The notes under the pieces: model-generated
What the model saw: the letters and a program-made list of their open reading frames with translations, nothing else
What the model was told of the DNA's origin: nothing
Databases searched by the model: none
Made by a program: the position numbers and the translations under genes
Shown: in pieces, positions 43,693-50,410 of the stretch
Numbering within the stretch: position 1 is the stretch's first letter
Layout of the letters: each line of letters starts with the position of its first letter
Assembly: GCA_002706985.1 (NCBI GenBank)
Contig: PAKP01000041.1
Location: forward strand, 1 to 50,410
DNA from: Sneathiella sp.
GTDB lineage: Bacteria > Pseudomonadota > Alphaproteobacteria > Sneathiellales > Sneathiellaceae
Direction of reading: 5' to 3'
Length of the DNA: 50,410 bases

Positions 43693-45752
43693 CTCTTCAT
43701 TTCCTCAATGTATTTCAAAGCACCCGCCTGATCCCCTTTGACAAAGAGTGAATATATCTTGGATATATCGGCATCGGTCAGTGGCTCGGATGAAAGCGAC
43801 TGAATCTTGGCCTTGATCTTTTCACTTGGACCCATGGTCAGCACGGCCGCCTTTTTCACCGTCTTGGTTTTACCGTTAACATGTGTACCGTTCACATGCC
43901 GCGGGGCCTCGGCTGTTGCCGTCGCTCGCTGCGAGGGCGCATATTTCTTCGTGGTCTTGATATCCGACTGCTGATCCTGACGGGACGCCATGGTTGCAGA
44001 CGCAGACCCGCCATCGGACTTGCCGGGCCGGTCATTCACTTCGATCGTCTGGGCTCCCGGCTTCGGCAGAGCCTTCTGAACACCCTGGAGCTTTGCCAGC
44101 ACCTCATCGCGCGGGCCAAATTCCTGCACAATTCCGTCCTTCAGGACAAGTATCTTGTCGACATGTTTCAGGATATTGGGCCGATGGGCGATGACGATAA
44201 TCGTCATTCCTTCCAGCCGGAGATTCTCCATCGCCCGCATCAGGGCCGATTCACCCACATTGTCAAGATTGGCGTTTGGTTCATCGAGGACAAGAAGGCT
44301 CGGGTTGCCGTAAAGCGCGCGGGCAAGCGCAATCCGCTGCCGCTGACCACCGGAAAGCGCGGCGCCGCCTTCACCGATCTCCGTCTCATAGCCCTTGTCC
44401 ATACGCAGCACCATGTCGTGAATGCCGGCTTTTTTTGCCGCCGCAATCACCTGTGCCGGATCACCATCATTCATGCGGGCAATATTCTCGCGGATCGTGC
44501 CGGAGAATAGTTCGATATCCTGTGGCAGGTATCCGATATACTGTCCGCGATCATCCGCACTCCACTCGGCGACATCCATCTCGTCAAGGCGTGCATGTCC
44601 GAAACGCGGCTTGAGATTGCCGACCAGCAGCCGCACCAGAGTCGTTTTTCCCGCTGCCGTCGGGCCGATGATCCCGAGAATTTCCCCCGCGCCAATCCGG
44701 AAGTTAATATTCCGGAGGATCGGCTCCTTCGAATTGACATGAGAATAACTCAAGCCCTCGACTGAAACTGCGCCCTTCGGCCGGGGGAGTGGCATAATGT
44801 CTGTACCGGGCGGGCTGCTGTCCAGCTGGGCTTTCAGGCGGCCATAAGCGGCGCGGGCCGTGACAAAACCATTCCAGGAGCCAATTGCCTGCTCAACAGG
44901 CGCCAGGGCACGGCCCATGATGATGGAGCCGGCGATCATGGCGCCAGGGCTCATCTCTGCCTGGATGACCAGCCACGCCCCCGCTCCTGTCACCCCGATC
45001 TGTAGCATGACCCGGACAAATTTTGAGGCCGCGGAGAGAATGCCGCCGCGATCACTCGCCTGTGCCTGCAACGCCAGAGAGTCCGATTGCCGGGTGTTCC
45101 AGCGCTTTATAAGCTGCGGCATCATACCCATGGCCTCAATGACATCGGCATTGCGCGATGCGGTTTCCGCCTGCTTCATCGCAACCATTTGCTGACCGCT
45201 TGATTCTGCGAGCAACTTCCGGGTGGCTCTTTCATTCACAATGCCGAGAATCAGCAGGACGATCGCCCCGAGCAAGGCTATCCAGCCCAGCAGCGGATGC
45301 AAGAGAAACATTACACCCAGAAAAATCGGCGCGAAGGGCGCATCGAGTATTGGAAAAATACCGGCGCCCGTGAGAAATGAACGGAAGGTATTGAGATCGC
45401 GAAGCGCCTGGATACTTGCTTCTCGCCCCGTTGTTAACGTCGACATAATGCTCGCCGTCAGGGCGGCACCGCCAACCTGGCCGTCCAGCCATCTGCTCAT
45501 CCGTACAAGAATAAACGACCGGACACCCTCGAGCATAGCCATAGTCAACAGGGCCAATGCCGCAATAAGCATCAGCAACATAAGCGTATCCGTATTGCGG
45601 CTGGTGATAACCCTGTCAAATACCTGCATCATGAACAGCGGGGCTGTTAACATCAGCAGGTTAATGGCAAGCCCAAACACCGCTATGATAATGAATACCC
45701 GGGAGCATTTGTCTAAAGTTTCCTTCAGAAGCGGGTTTTTCTGTTTGCTCAC
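43689..45752 (-). CDS. Type I secretion ABC transporter (permease/ATPase) with C-terminal extension
   Basis: 687 residues. Six membrane helices (about 17-275; the first half has LMLTAPLFMMQVFDRVITSRN, typical of PrsD/LapB-like exporters) and no N-terminal C39 domain. ATPase: Walker A GPTAAGKTT (363-371), signature LSGGQRQR (467-474), Walker B LLVLDEPNANLD (487-498), His in IAHRP. Residues about 565-687 are an extra tail: a Ser/Thr/Lys-rich linker and a short helical domain (ADISKIYSLFVKGDQAGALKYIEEM). It exports an unknown unfolded protein directly to the outside. A good promoter lies 36 bases upstream. Confidence 0.93.
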   Translation of the reverse strand: MSKQKNPLLKETLDKCSRVFIIIAVFGLAINLLMLTAPLFMMQVFDRVITSRNTDTLMLLMLIAALALLTMAMLEGVRSFILVRMSRWLDGQVGGAALTASIMSTLTTGREASIQALRDLNTFRSFLTGAGIFPILDAPFAPIFLGVMFLLHPLLGWIALLGAIVLLILGIVNERATRKLLAESSGQQMVAMKQAETASRNADVIEAMGMMPQLIKRWNTRQSDSLALQAQASDRGGILSAASKFVRVMLQIGVTGAGAWLVIQAEMSPGAMIAGSIIMGRALAPVEQAIGSWNGFVTARAAYGRLKAQLDSSPPGTDIMPLPRPKGAVSVEGLSYSHVNSKEPILRNINFRIGAGEILGIIGPTAAGKTTLVRLLVGNLKPRFGHARLDEMDVAEWSADDRGQYIGYLPQDIELFSGTIRENIARMNDGDPAQVIAAAKKAGIHDMVLRMDKGYETEIGEGGAALSGGQRQRIALARALYGNPSLLVLDEPNANLDNVGESALMRAMENLRLEGMTIIVIAHRPNILKHVDKILVLKDGIVQEFGPRDEVLAKLQGVQKALPKPGAQTIEVNDRPGKSDGGSASATMASRQDQQSDIKTTKKYAPSQRATATAEAPRHVNGTHVNGKTKTVKKAAVLTMGPSEKIKAKIQSLSSEPLTDADISKIYSLFVKGDQAGALKYIEEMKR

Positions 45753-46086
45753 GCTTCCCTCTATAAGTCGAAACCAGTCATGGCTGGATCATATTGATTG
45801 TCAGCGTATTTGCCAATGCCCGATGCCAGCCACCGTACATAAAGTATGCTTAAAATTGGATTAATTTTTTATCGATAAAACGTCCGGTACAAGCATATCG
45901 TGAAGTCTGCACCCGACGCGCTGCGCAAACTATTGTTGCATTATGGCCATTTTTAGGGAAATACTAGAAAAAAATATGGCGTTACCCTTAGAATTAGCGC
46001 ATATGCTGTGCTACAAAGCGTCATTATCGATATTAACCATTTCTGATGACTGTATCAGATTTTTTTAGATAGGGGGAGGCACTTAC
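45753..46086. other. 334-base divergent region between the secretion operon and the export lipoprotein gene
   Basis: Carries the promoter of the secretion operon (45788-45816, separate entry). In the leader of the lipoprotein gene TCTGAT (46042-46047) and ATCAGA (46054-46059) can form a six-bp stem, followed by seven T (46060-46066), just ahead of GGGGGAGG. No confident promoter was found for the plus-strand gene. Confidence 0.5.
45788..45816 (-). promoter_or_regulatory. Sigma-70 promoter of the type I secretion operon
   Basis: On the minus strand TTGGCA (plus 45811-45816) and TATGAT (plus 45788-45793) are separated by exactly 17 bases. Transcription would start near 45781, about 30 bases before ATG 45752, with a GAGGGAAG ribosome-binding site. 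Confidence 0.75.
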
Positions 46087-46719
46087 GTGTTTACACTTCA
46101 AAAGATAAAGTCCGCTGCCACCCGGACCGTCTTGGTTTCACTGGCACTGTTTGTTTCGGCTTGTGCCGCACAAAATCAGGCAGCGACGACAGCGCCTGCT
46201 TCTTTGGAGGCTGCGCCTCAGTACATAATCGGCCCGCAGGACGAACTTAATGTGTTTGTATGGCAGAACCCGGATCTCTCGGTGACTGTGCCGGTTCGTC
46301 CCGACGGTCGTATCTCCACGCCGCTGGTCGATGACATGATGGCGGCGACGAAAACATCGCAGCAGTTGGCGCGCGATATTGAAAAAAGTCTCGCCAAATA
46401 TGTGAAAGACCCACTGGTAACCGTGACTGTCCAGTCCTTTAACGGTCCGTATAATCAGCAGATTCGTATCGTCGGACAGGCCGCCGAGCCCAAAGCTATC
46501 CCTTATCGCAACGACATGACTGTGCTTGACGCAATTATCGCGGTTGGCGGCATGACCGAATTCGCGGCCGGAAACCGTGCTGTGATTGTCCGGACTGAAA
46601 GCGGGGAACAGCAATCCTACAATGTGCGTCTTGATGACCTGATCGTTGATGGGGATGTAACGGCCAACGTGCCGCTGCTGCCGGGCGATATTATCATCAT
46701 TCCACAAAGCTGGTTCTAG
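46087..46719 (+). CDS. Polysaccharide export lipoprotein (Wza-like, exosortase-locus type)
   Basis: 210 residues from a GTG at 46087, with GGGGGAGG ahead of it. The N-terminus is a lipoprotein signal ending in FVSAC, so the Cys is likely lipidated. The polysaccharide export domain reads YIIGPQDELNVFVWQNPDLSVTVPVRPDGRIS, then a SLBB-like region with RIVGQAAEPKAIPYRNDMTVLDAIIAVGG. The end is LLPGDIIIIPQSWF. Short Wza homologues like this (about 200 residues) are typical of XrtA/PEP-CTERM loci. It forms part of the outer-membrane exit for the polysaccharide. Confidence 0.92.
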   Translation: MFTLQKIKSAATRTVLVSLALFVSACAAQNQAATTAPASLEAAPQYIIGPQDELNVFVWQNPDLSVTVPVRPDGRISTPLVDDMMAATKTSQQLARDIEKSLAKYVKDPLVTVTVQSFNGPYNQQIRIVGQAAEPKAIPYRNDMTVLDAIIAVGGMTEFAAGNRAVIVRTESGEQQSYNVRLDDLIVDGDVTANVPLLPGDIIIIPQSWF

Positions 46720-46783
46720 TAAGTGCGGCAACTTCGGTTGCCGTTAGAGTTGAGGGTGGAATTAAATAGAAGGTAGTCGCATT

Positions 46784-48247
46784 GTGTTAAATGCCAACCA
46801 GCTAGTTCATCGAAAAAGGTCTCGCACTTCGCTGGCGATAGGATGTGTTGTCGCCAGCAGCGTGCTTGCAATGGCCGGAAACGCCCTTGCCGCCGAATGG
46901 ATGTTCAATCCATATATCGGAGCGGGTGAAACCTATACGGATAACGCCTTCGGTGTTTCAACAAACAGGCAAGATGATTTCATCACAAACCTGTTTGCCG
47001 GTTTCAATGTCGAAGGCGTCGGGCGACGTATTCAGCTTATTGCGGAATATGAACTCGGATACGATAAATACGCACGGTTTTCAGAATTGGATGGCTTCAC
47101 GCATAATTTGCTTGGCTCCGCCAAAACTGAACTTGTGATGGAGCATCTGTTCCTGGATACCGAGATCGCCCTGACGCAAGAGCGTTTTTCCAGTGATGGA
47201 GATACATCATTTTCGAACCGCACAACGACAAGTGCGACCACGCGCGTCCTGAACACCCGGATCAGCCCGTATTATGTGCATGATATCGGTGGGTTCGCGA
47301 CGGCTACAGCCCGCTACACCCATCAGATGACCAATTTCTCCAACACAAAATCGGATATTGGCTCATCAGAACCGTCGGACACCGAGACAAACCGGGTCGA
47401 CCTGTCCCTGTTAAGCGGCAGGGAGTTTGCCCGAACGAAATGGGGTGTCGAAGCCTTTGCTTTCGACAATCAGGTGTCTGATGGCGATGATCTGAAGCGC
47501 GCCACGGGTAAGGCCTCTGCGCAAATGCCGATCAACCGGTTTGTCGCCTTGATCGGAAGCGCCGGCTGGGATGAATTTGATGGTGATAACATCAATAATG
47601 ACGACATCAGCGGCGCTTTCTATGGTGGTGGTGTTCGCCTGACGCCTGGCCCGCGCACAGATTTCAGCATTCAGGTCGGACATCGATTTGGCGGCGGAAT
47701 AGTCGATGCAGATTTGACATATGATATTTCCAGCGAAGCAAGCTTCGTTGCCTCTTATCAAGTCGATATCGCAGGTTCCGGGGAAACTTTTGCGGATACC
47801 CGGGTTCTCGATCAATACGGACGACTTGAGAATCCAAACTATTTTCCAGGTGGTTATGTAACCGAGATTACCAAAACGAAGACTCTTTCAATGGGTCTGG
47901 ACGGGGTTAAAGGACGGAACAGCTATTCCGCGTCCGGCAGCTATATCATACGCCGTTTCCTTGATGATGGCACTGAAGAAGAAGTCGCCTCCATCGATGG
48001 ACGCTATGCCCGGCAGCTTTCCAGAAAGCTTGAATGGTCCATTCTCGGCGGTTATTCAAAGGTCCTGAGATCACAGGTAACCGGTGACGAAGACACCAGC
48101 TACTATGGACAGACCGGTATTAATTACCAGTTCACGCCGACCCTGAGTGGAGATTTTTCATATAGCCACTTCAATCGCAATAGTGAAAACGGTGTAGACG
48201 ATTATCGGGAAAATGTAATCTCGATTAACATCCGGAAAGACTTCTAG
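46784..48247 (+). CDS. Outer-membrane beta-barrel protein of the exosortase/EPS locus
   Basis: 487 residues from GTG 46784. A signal peptide of about 37 residues ends ALA-AEWMFNP. The mature protein alternates polar and hydrophobic residues with many strands ending in aromatic pairs, and ends NVISINIRKDF, with a final Phe as in beta-barrels. The repeated TDNAFGVSTNRQDDFITNLF beginning resembles the beta-barrel protein family associated with XrtA/PEP-CTERM systems. Its function is unknown; export of polysaccharide has been proposed. It follows the export lipoprotein by 64 bases and ends in a strong terminator. Confidence 0.85.
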   Translation: MLNANQLVHRKRSRTSLAIGCVVASSVLAMAGNALAAEWMFNPYIGAGETYTDNAFGVSTNRQDDFITNLFAGFNVEGVGRRIQLIAEYELGYDKYARFSELDGFTHNLLGSAKTELVMEHLFLDTEIALTQERFSSDGDTSFSNRTTTSATTRVLNTRISPYYVHDIGGFATATARYTHQMTNFSNTKSDIGSSEPSDTETNRVDLSLLSGREFARTKWGVEAFAFDNQVSDGDDLKRATGKASAQMPINRFVALIGSAGWDEFDGDNINNDDISGAFYGGGVRLTPGPRTDFSIQVGHRFGGGIVDADLTYDISSEASFVASYQVDIAGSGETFADTRVLDQYGRLENPNYFPGGYVTEITKTKTLSMGLDGVKGRNSYSASGSYIIRRFLDDGTEEEVASIDGRYARQLSRKLEWSILGGYSKVLRSQVTGDEDTSYYGQTGINYQFTPTLSGDFSYSHFNRNSENGVDDYRENVISINIRKDF

Positions 48248-48256
48248 ACGTTTAAC

Positions 48257-48313
48257 AATTGCCCGGAACTATCTCGCCGTAAAAATCGGCCGATAATTCC
48301 GGGCAATTTTTTT
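48257..48313 (+). terminator. Rho-independent terminator after the beta-barrel gene
   Basis: AATTGCCCGGAA (48257-48268) and TTCCGGGCAATT (48297-48308) are perfect 12-bp arms followed by TTTTTTA. The T-run sits on the plus strand. The loop of 28 bases is long. It ends plus-strand transcription a few bases before the stop of the convergent ATPase gene. Confidence 0.9.
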
Positions 48314-49262
48314 ATCCGTGCGCTTTTAATTTCTTAAAAATTTGTTGTGCAAGATCCTTATCGTGGATCACGAGAGAAGGCTGATCCTCATCGGCCTCTT
48401 CCTTCGTCTGTACCGGCAGGCGCCGTGTATCTTCCACGCCTTTCGGCGCCCCAACATCGAATATACCATGTGTCTGCTTATCGCGGATTACTTCACTGAC
48501 AATCGCCGCATCAATTTCCGGGGCCATGCGCGCAAAACCATACACGAGACAGGTATCACACAGAATATTGATGATACGGGGAATGCCGCGGCTTGCCTCA
48601 AACAGCTTTTCGCATGCCTCCATGGTGAACAAAGGTTCGTCACGTCCGGCGATGGAAAGCCGATGGCCGATATAGCTGTGAATATCCTCTGCCGTCAGTG
48701 GCGCCAGATGGAAATCAGAGGCAATGCGTTGCGCAAACTGGATTAACTCCGGTGCCTGCAACAAGCCTTTCAATTGCGGCTGTCCGACGAGGATAAGCTG
48801 CAGGAGCTGATCATTGTCCGCATTGATATTGGAAAGAAGCCTCAACTGTTCCAGCAGTTTCGGACCCAGGTTCTGCGCTTCGTCCACAATCAGGATGGTC
48901 CGCCGCCCTTCCGCATACTCGCGGATAAGGAATTGCTGCAATTCATCATGCAGCCCGACATGGGACTTTCCCTCATAAGGTTGACCGAAGGCCATCAGCA
49001 CCCACTGCAGCAGGTCTCCGTCCTGAATATTGGACACCAGTCCAACGGTGAACTCTTCATCAAGCCTGTCAAGGAGATGGCGGATAAGCGTCGTCTTGCC
49101 ACAGCCGATTTCACCCGTCACAACGGTAAAGCCGGCCCGGTTCATAACGCCATATTCGAGCATGGAATAGGCCAGAGAATGACTGTGGCCCCAATAAAGG
49201 TAATTGGGGTCGGGCAAAATTGAAAAAGGCTTCTGCGTCAGTCCGTAAAACTCTCTATACAT
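48312..49262 (-). CDS. ExeA-like AAA ATPase of the exosortase/EPS locus
   Basis: 316 residues. The start MYREFYGLTQKPFSILPDPN is typical of the GspA/ExeA-like ATPases and of the XrtA/PEP-CTERM-associated ATPase. Walker A is GEIGCGKTT (50-58), Walker B ILIVDEAQNL (123-132), followed by LEQLRLLSNI. A C-terminal region with RGIPRIINILCDTCLVYGFA completes the AAA domain. No transmembrane helix or peptidoglycan-binding domain follows, so this is the short, cytoplasmic form. It may control polysaccharide export or sorting. It is transcribed with the TPR gene that ends 63 bases upstream. Confidence 0.88.
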   Translation of the reverse strand: MYREFYGLTQKPFSILPDPNYLYWGHSHSLAYSMLEYGVMNRAGFTVVTGEIGCGKTTLIRHLLDRLDEEFTVGLVSNIQDGDLLQWVLMAFGQPYEGKSHVGLHDELQQFLIREYAEGRRTILIVDEAQNLGPKLLEQLRLLSNINADNDQLLQLILVGQPQLKGLLQAPELIQFAQRIASDFHLAPLTAEDIHSYIGHRLSIAGRDEPLFTMEACEKLFEASRGIPRIINILCDTCLVYGFARMAPEIDAAIVSEVIRDKQTHGIFDVGAPKGVEDTRRLPVQTKEEADEDQPSLVIHDKDLAQQIFKKLKAHG

Positions 49263-49325
49263 ATATGTCTGCCTTCACCCGAAAATTTGGGGTAATCAAT
49301 GGTATCGTTTGCACAATTGGTTCTT

Positions 49326-50410
49326 CTAGTTTGTCTTTGGTTCTGAGCGCAGCTCCGCAATTGCCTTCTCAGCCTCTTCACGCACCGGAAAAGGCTGGCT
49401 GTCCGCAAGTGTCACAGCTTGCTCCAGCTCTTTCAAGGCTTTATCGCGATTATTCTCTGCCTTATAGGCCATGCCAAGATGATAACGAAGAATTGCTATG
49501 TCCGGCGCCTTTTCGACCGCCAATCGCAAAAGCGGAGTCGCCATTTCATATTCTCCAAGCCGGTAGTGAATCCACCCTAACGTATCCATGAAATGTGGCA
49601 CTTTTGAGCTGCGAAACCGCTTTGCAAGCGCATATGCCCGTTGCAGGTCCGCATCGCTCTCAGCTTCCTCGGTAATCAGGCTGGCCAGATTGTTGGCGAC
49701 GATTTCAGAGTTCGGACGCTCTTCCAGCAGCTCTTCATATATTTTAATAGCATCTGAATTGGCCCCGGAAGATTCATAAATCTCCGCTTGCGTAACTCTC
49801 AACATAAATCCGTCTTCAGCGGACTCCATTCCTTCTGCCAGAATATCCTGTGCCTCTTTCTGACGGTCCCGGGATATATAATGCCGCGCCAACATAACAT
49901 AGCCGGAGGCTTTTCCAGGCTCGCTAGAAATGGCTTCCTTCAACAACTTCTCCGCTTCTTTCGGGTTGTTCTTATGAAGCTGTATTTGCGCCATCAATGT
50001 CCGGGCGAGATACTTGTTTTCACTATTACCGACGGCGTCATCCAGAAATTTCTCCGCTTCGGCAATGTTACCCCCCCTCAGATATGCCTGCACCAATGCG
50101 GCCATGGCATGTCCGCCTTCCGGGGTGGCCTCATATGCTTTTTGAAAGGCTTCTTGACTTTTTTCCGGATTTTTCATCCCGGCAAGCGCCGCTCCGCTTA
50201 TCTGATATGCTGCCGCGTTCATATTGTCGACGGCACGAATCCTGTCAGCAATTTTCTCTGCCGCCATCCAGTCTTCTTCTTTTAGCTTAACATCCGCCAG
50301 CAACTTGAGCGCATTTATCTCTGCCGGCTTTGCTCTAGCAATATTCTCCAGCAGTCTTTCTGCCCGACTGTAGTCTCCCTGACGAATGAAAAACTGGGCA
50401 TAGGCCAAAC
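49326..50410 (-). CDS. TPR-repeat protein, C-terminal part (PrsT-like; partial)
   Basis: At least 360 residues with at least eight tetratricopeptide repeats (for example RAERLLENIARAKPAEINAL, EAEKLLKEAISSEPGKASGY, YEMATPLLRLAVEKAPDIAI). It runs off the right end of the window, so the beginning is missing and no start can be set. The family that fits by context is the TPR protein PrsT of exosortase A loci, a large secreted or periplasmic lipoprotein involved in EPS export. In this order (TPR, ATPase) it belongs to the same minus-strand operon. Its length and signal peptide are unknown. Confidence 0.8.
   Translation of the reverse strand, partial: LAYAQFFIRQGDYSRAERLLENIARAKPAEINALKLLADVKLKEEDWMAAEKIADRIRAVDNMNAAAYQISGAALAGMKNPEKSQEAFQKAYEATPEGGHAMAALVQAYLRGGNIAEAEKFLDDAVGNSENKYLARTLMAQIQLHKNNPKEAEKLLKEAISSEPGKASGYVMLARHYISRDRQKEAQDILAEGMESAEDGFMLRVTQAEIYESSGANSDAIKIYEELLEERPNSEIVANNLASLITEEAESDADLQRAYALAKRFRSSKVPHFMDTLGWIHYRLGEYEMATPLLRLAVEKAPDIAILRYHLGMAYKAENNRDKALKELEQAVTLADSQPFPVREEAEKAIAELRSEPKTN

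Noticed and set aside
49277..49293. Imperfect palindrome before the ATPase gene
   Set aside because: Only four strong pairs at the ends and an AT core; too weak to call an operator or hairpin.
1..50410. CRISPR arrays, IS elements, prophage or integration sites
   Set aside because: No spaced repeats, transposase, integrase or tRNA-flanking direct repeats were found; tRNA-Thr has no truncated copy in the window that I could see.

Overview
The window looks like a chromosomal segment of an alphaproteobacterium with moderately high coding GC (mid-50s % by eye, not counted). Three things point there: the hemC / hemD-mitofilin / hemY block opposite tsaD, the 1611-residue NAD-glutamate dehydrogenase, and a DUF1674 (SDHAF4-like) protein. 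Exact taxonomy is not readable; a marine or soil lineage such as Sneathiellales or Kordiimonadales is only a guess. There is no phage, IS element, CRISPR array or rRNA. One tRNA-Thr(CGT) lies at 9844-9919.

Region 1 (1-9795): after the 3' end of purU comes a minus-strand cluster with a divergent Lrp/AsnC regulator. The first part encodes an Ehu-type (ectoine/hydroxyectoine-like) ABC importer, ehuABCD. The second part encodes a diaminopropionate ammonia-lyase-like PLP enzyme, a cytoplasmic biotin-sulfoxide-reductase-type molybdoenzyme, an M24 metallopeptidase-like protein and an Asp/Glu racemase-superfamily protein. The importer looks like an ectoine importer, but the enzymes are not the known eut/doe set, so the substrate is open. 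This is my best candidate for an undescribed pathway. Regulatory-looking DNA includes an AT-rich divergent region with perfect palindromes, a 13-bp hairpin between ehuB and ehuC, and two direct repeats 31 bp apart beside a possible leaderless start for the catabolic half.

Region 2 (9844-30845) is mostly core metabolism: tRNA-Thr; hemY, a hemD-mitofilin fusion and hemC on the minus strand; tsaD, rpiA, gpsA, a YciI protein, an acyl-CoA dehydrogenase (its ribosome-binding site lies in an 11-bp stem) and an EVE protein on the plus strand. These are followed by a flavin-dependent halogenase with its own near-consensus promoter, an EamA transporter, DUF1674, rsmB, rpe, a heparinase II/III protein, a TviB/WbpO-type nucleotide-sugar dehydrogenase (minus), purH, a YbjQ protein and a UMF1-type MFS transporter (minus).

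Region 3 (30910-50410) starts with the giant NAD-glutamate dehydrogenase and then becomes an exopolysaccharide / exosortase (PEP-CTERM) region. It holds a secreted glycosidase-like protein, a PPP-family phosphatase, a small protein with a PEP-CTERM-like tail, two tandem GT2 and one GT4 glycosyltransferases, and a type I secretion ABC/HlyD pair with its own promoter. A Wza-type export lipoprotein, an outer-membrane beta-barrel protein, an ExeA-like ATPase and the C-terminal part of a TPR protein follow. The last four resemble genes that accompany exosortase loci; the exosortase itself is not in the window and would be expected beyond the right edge.
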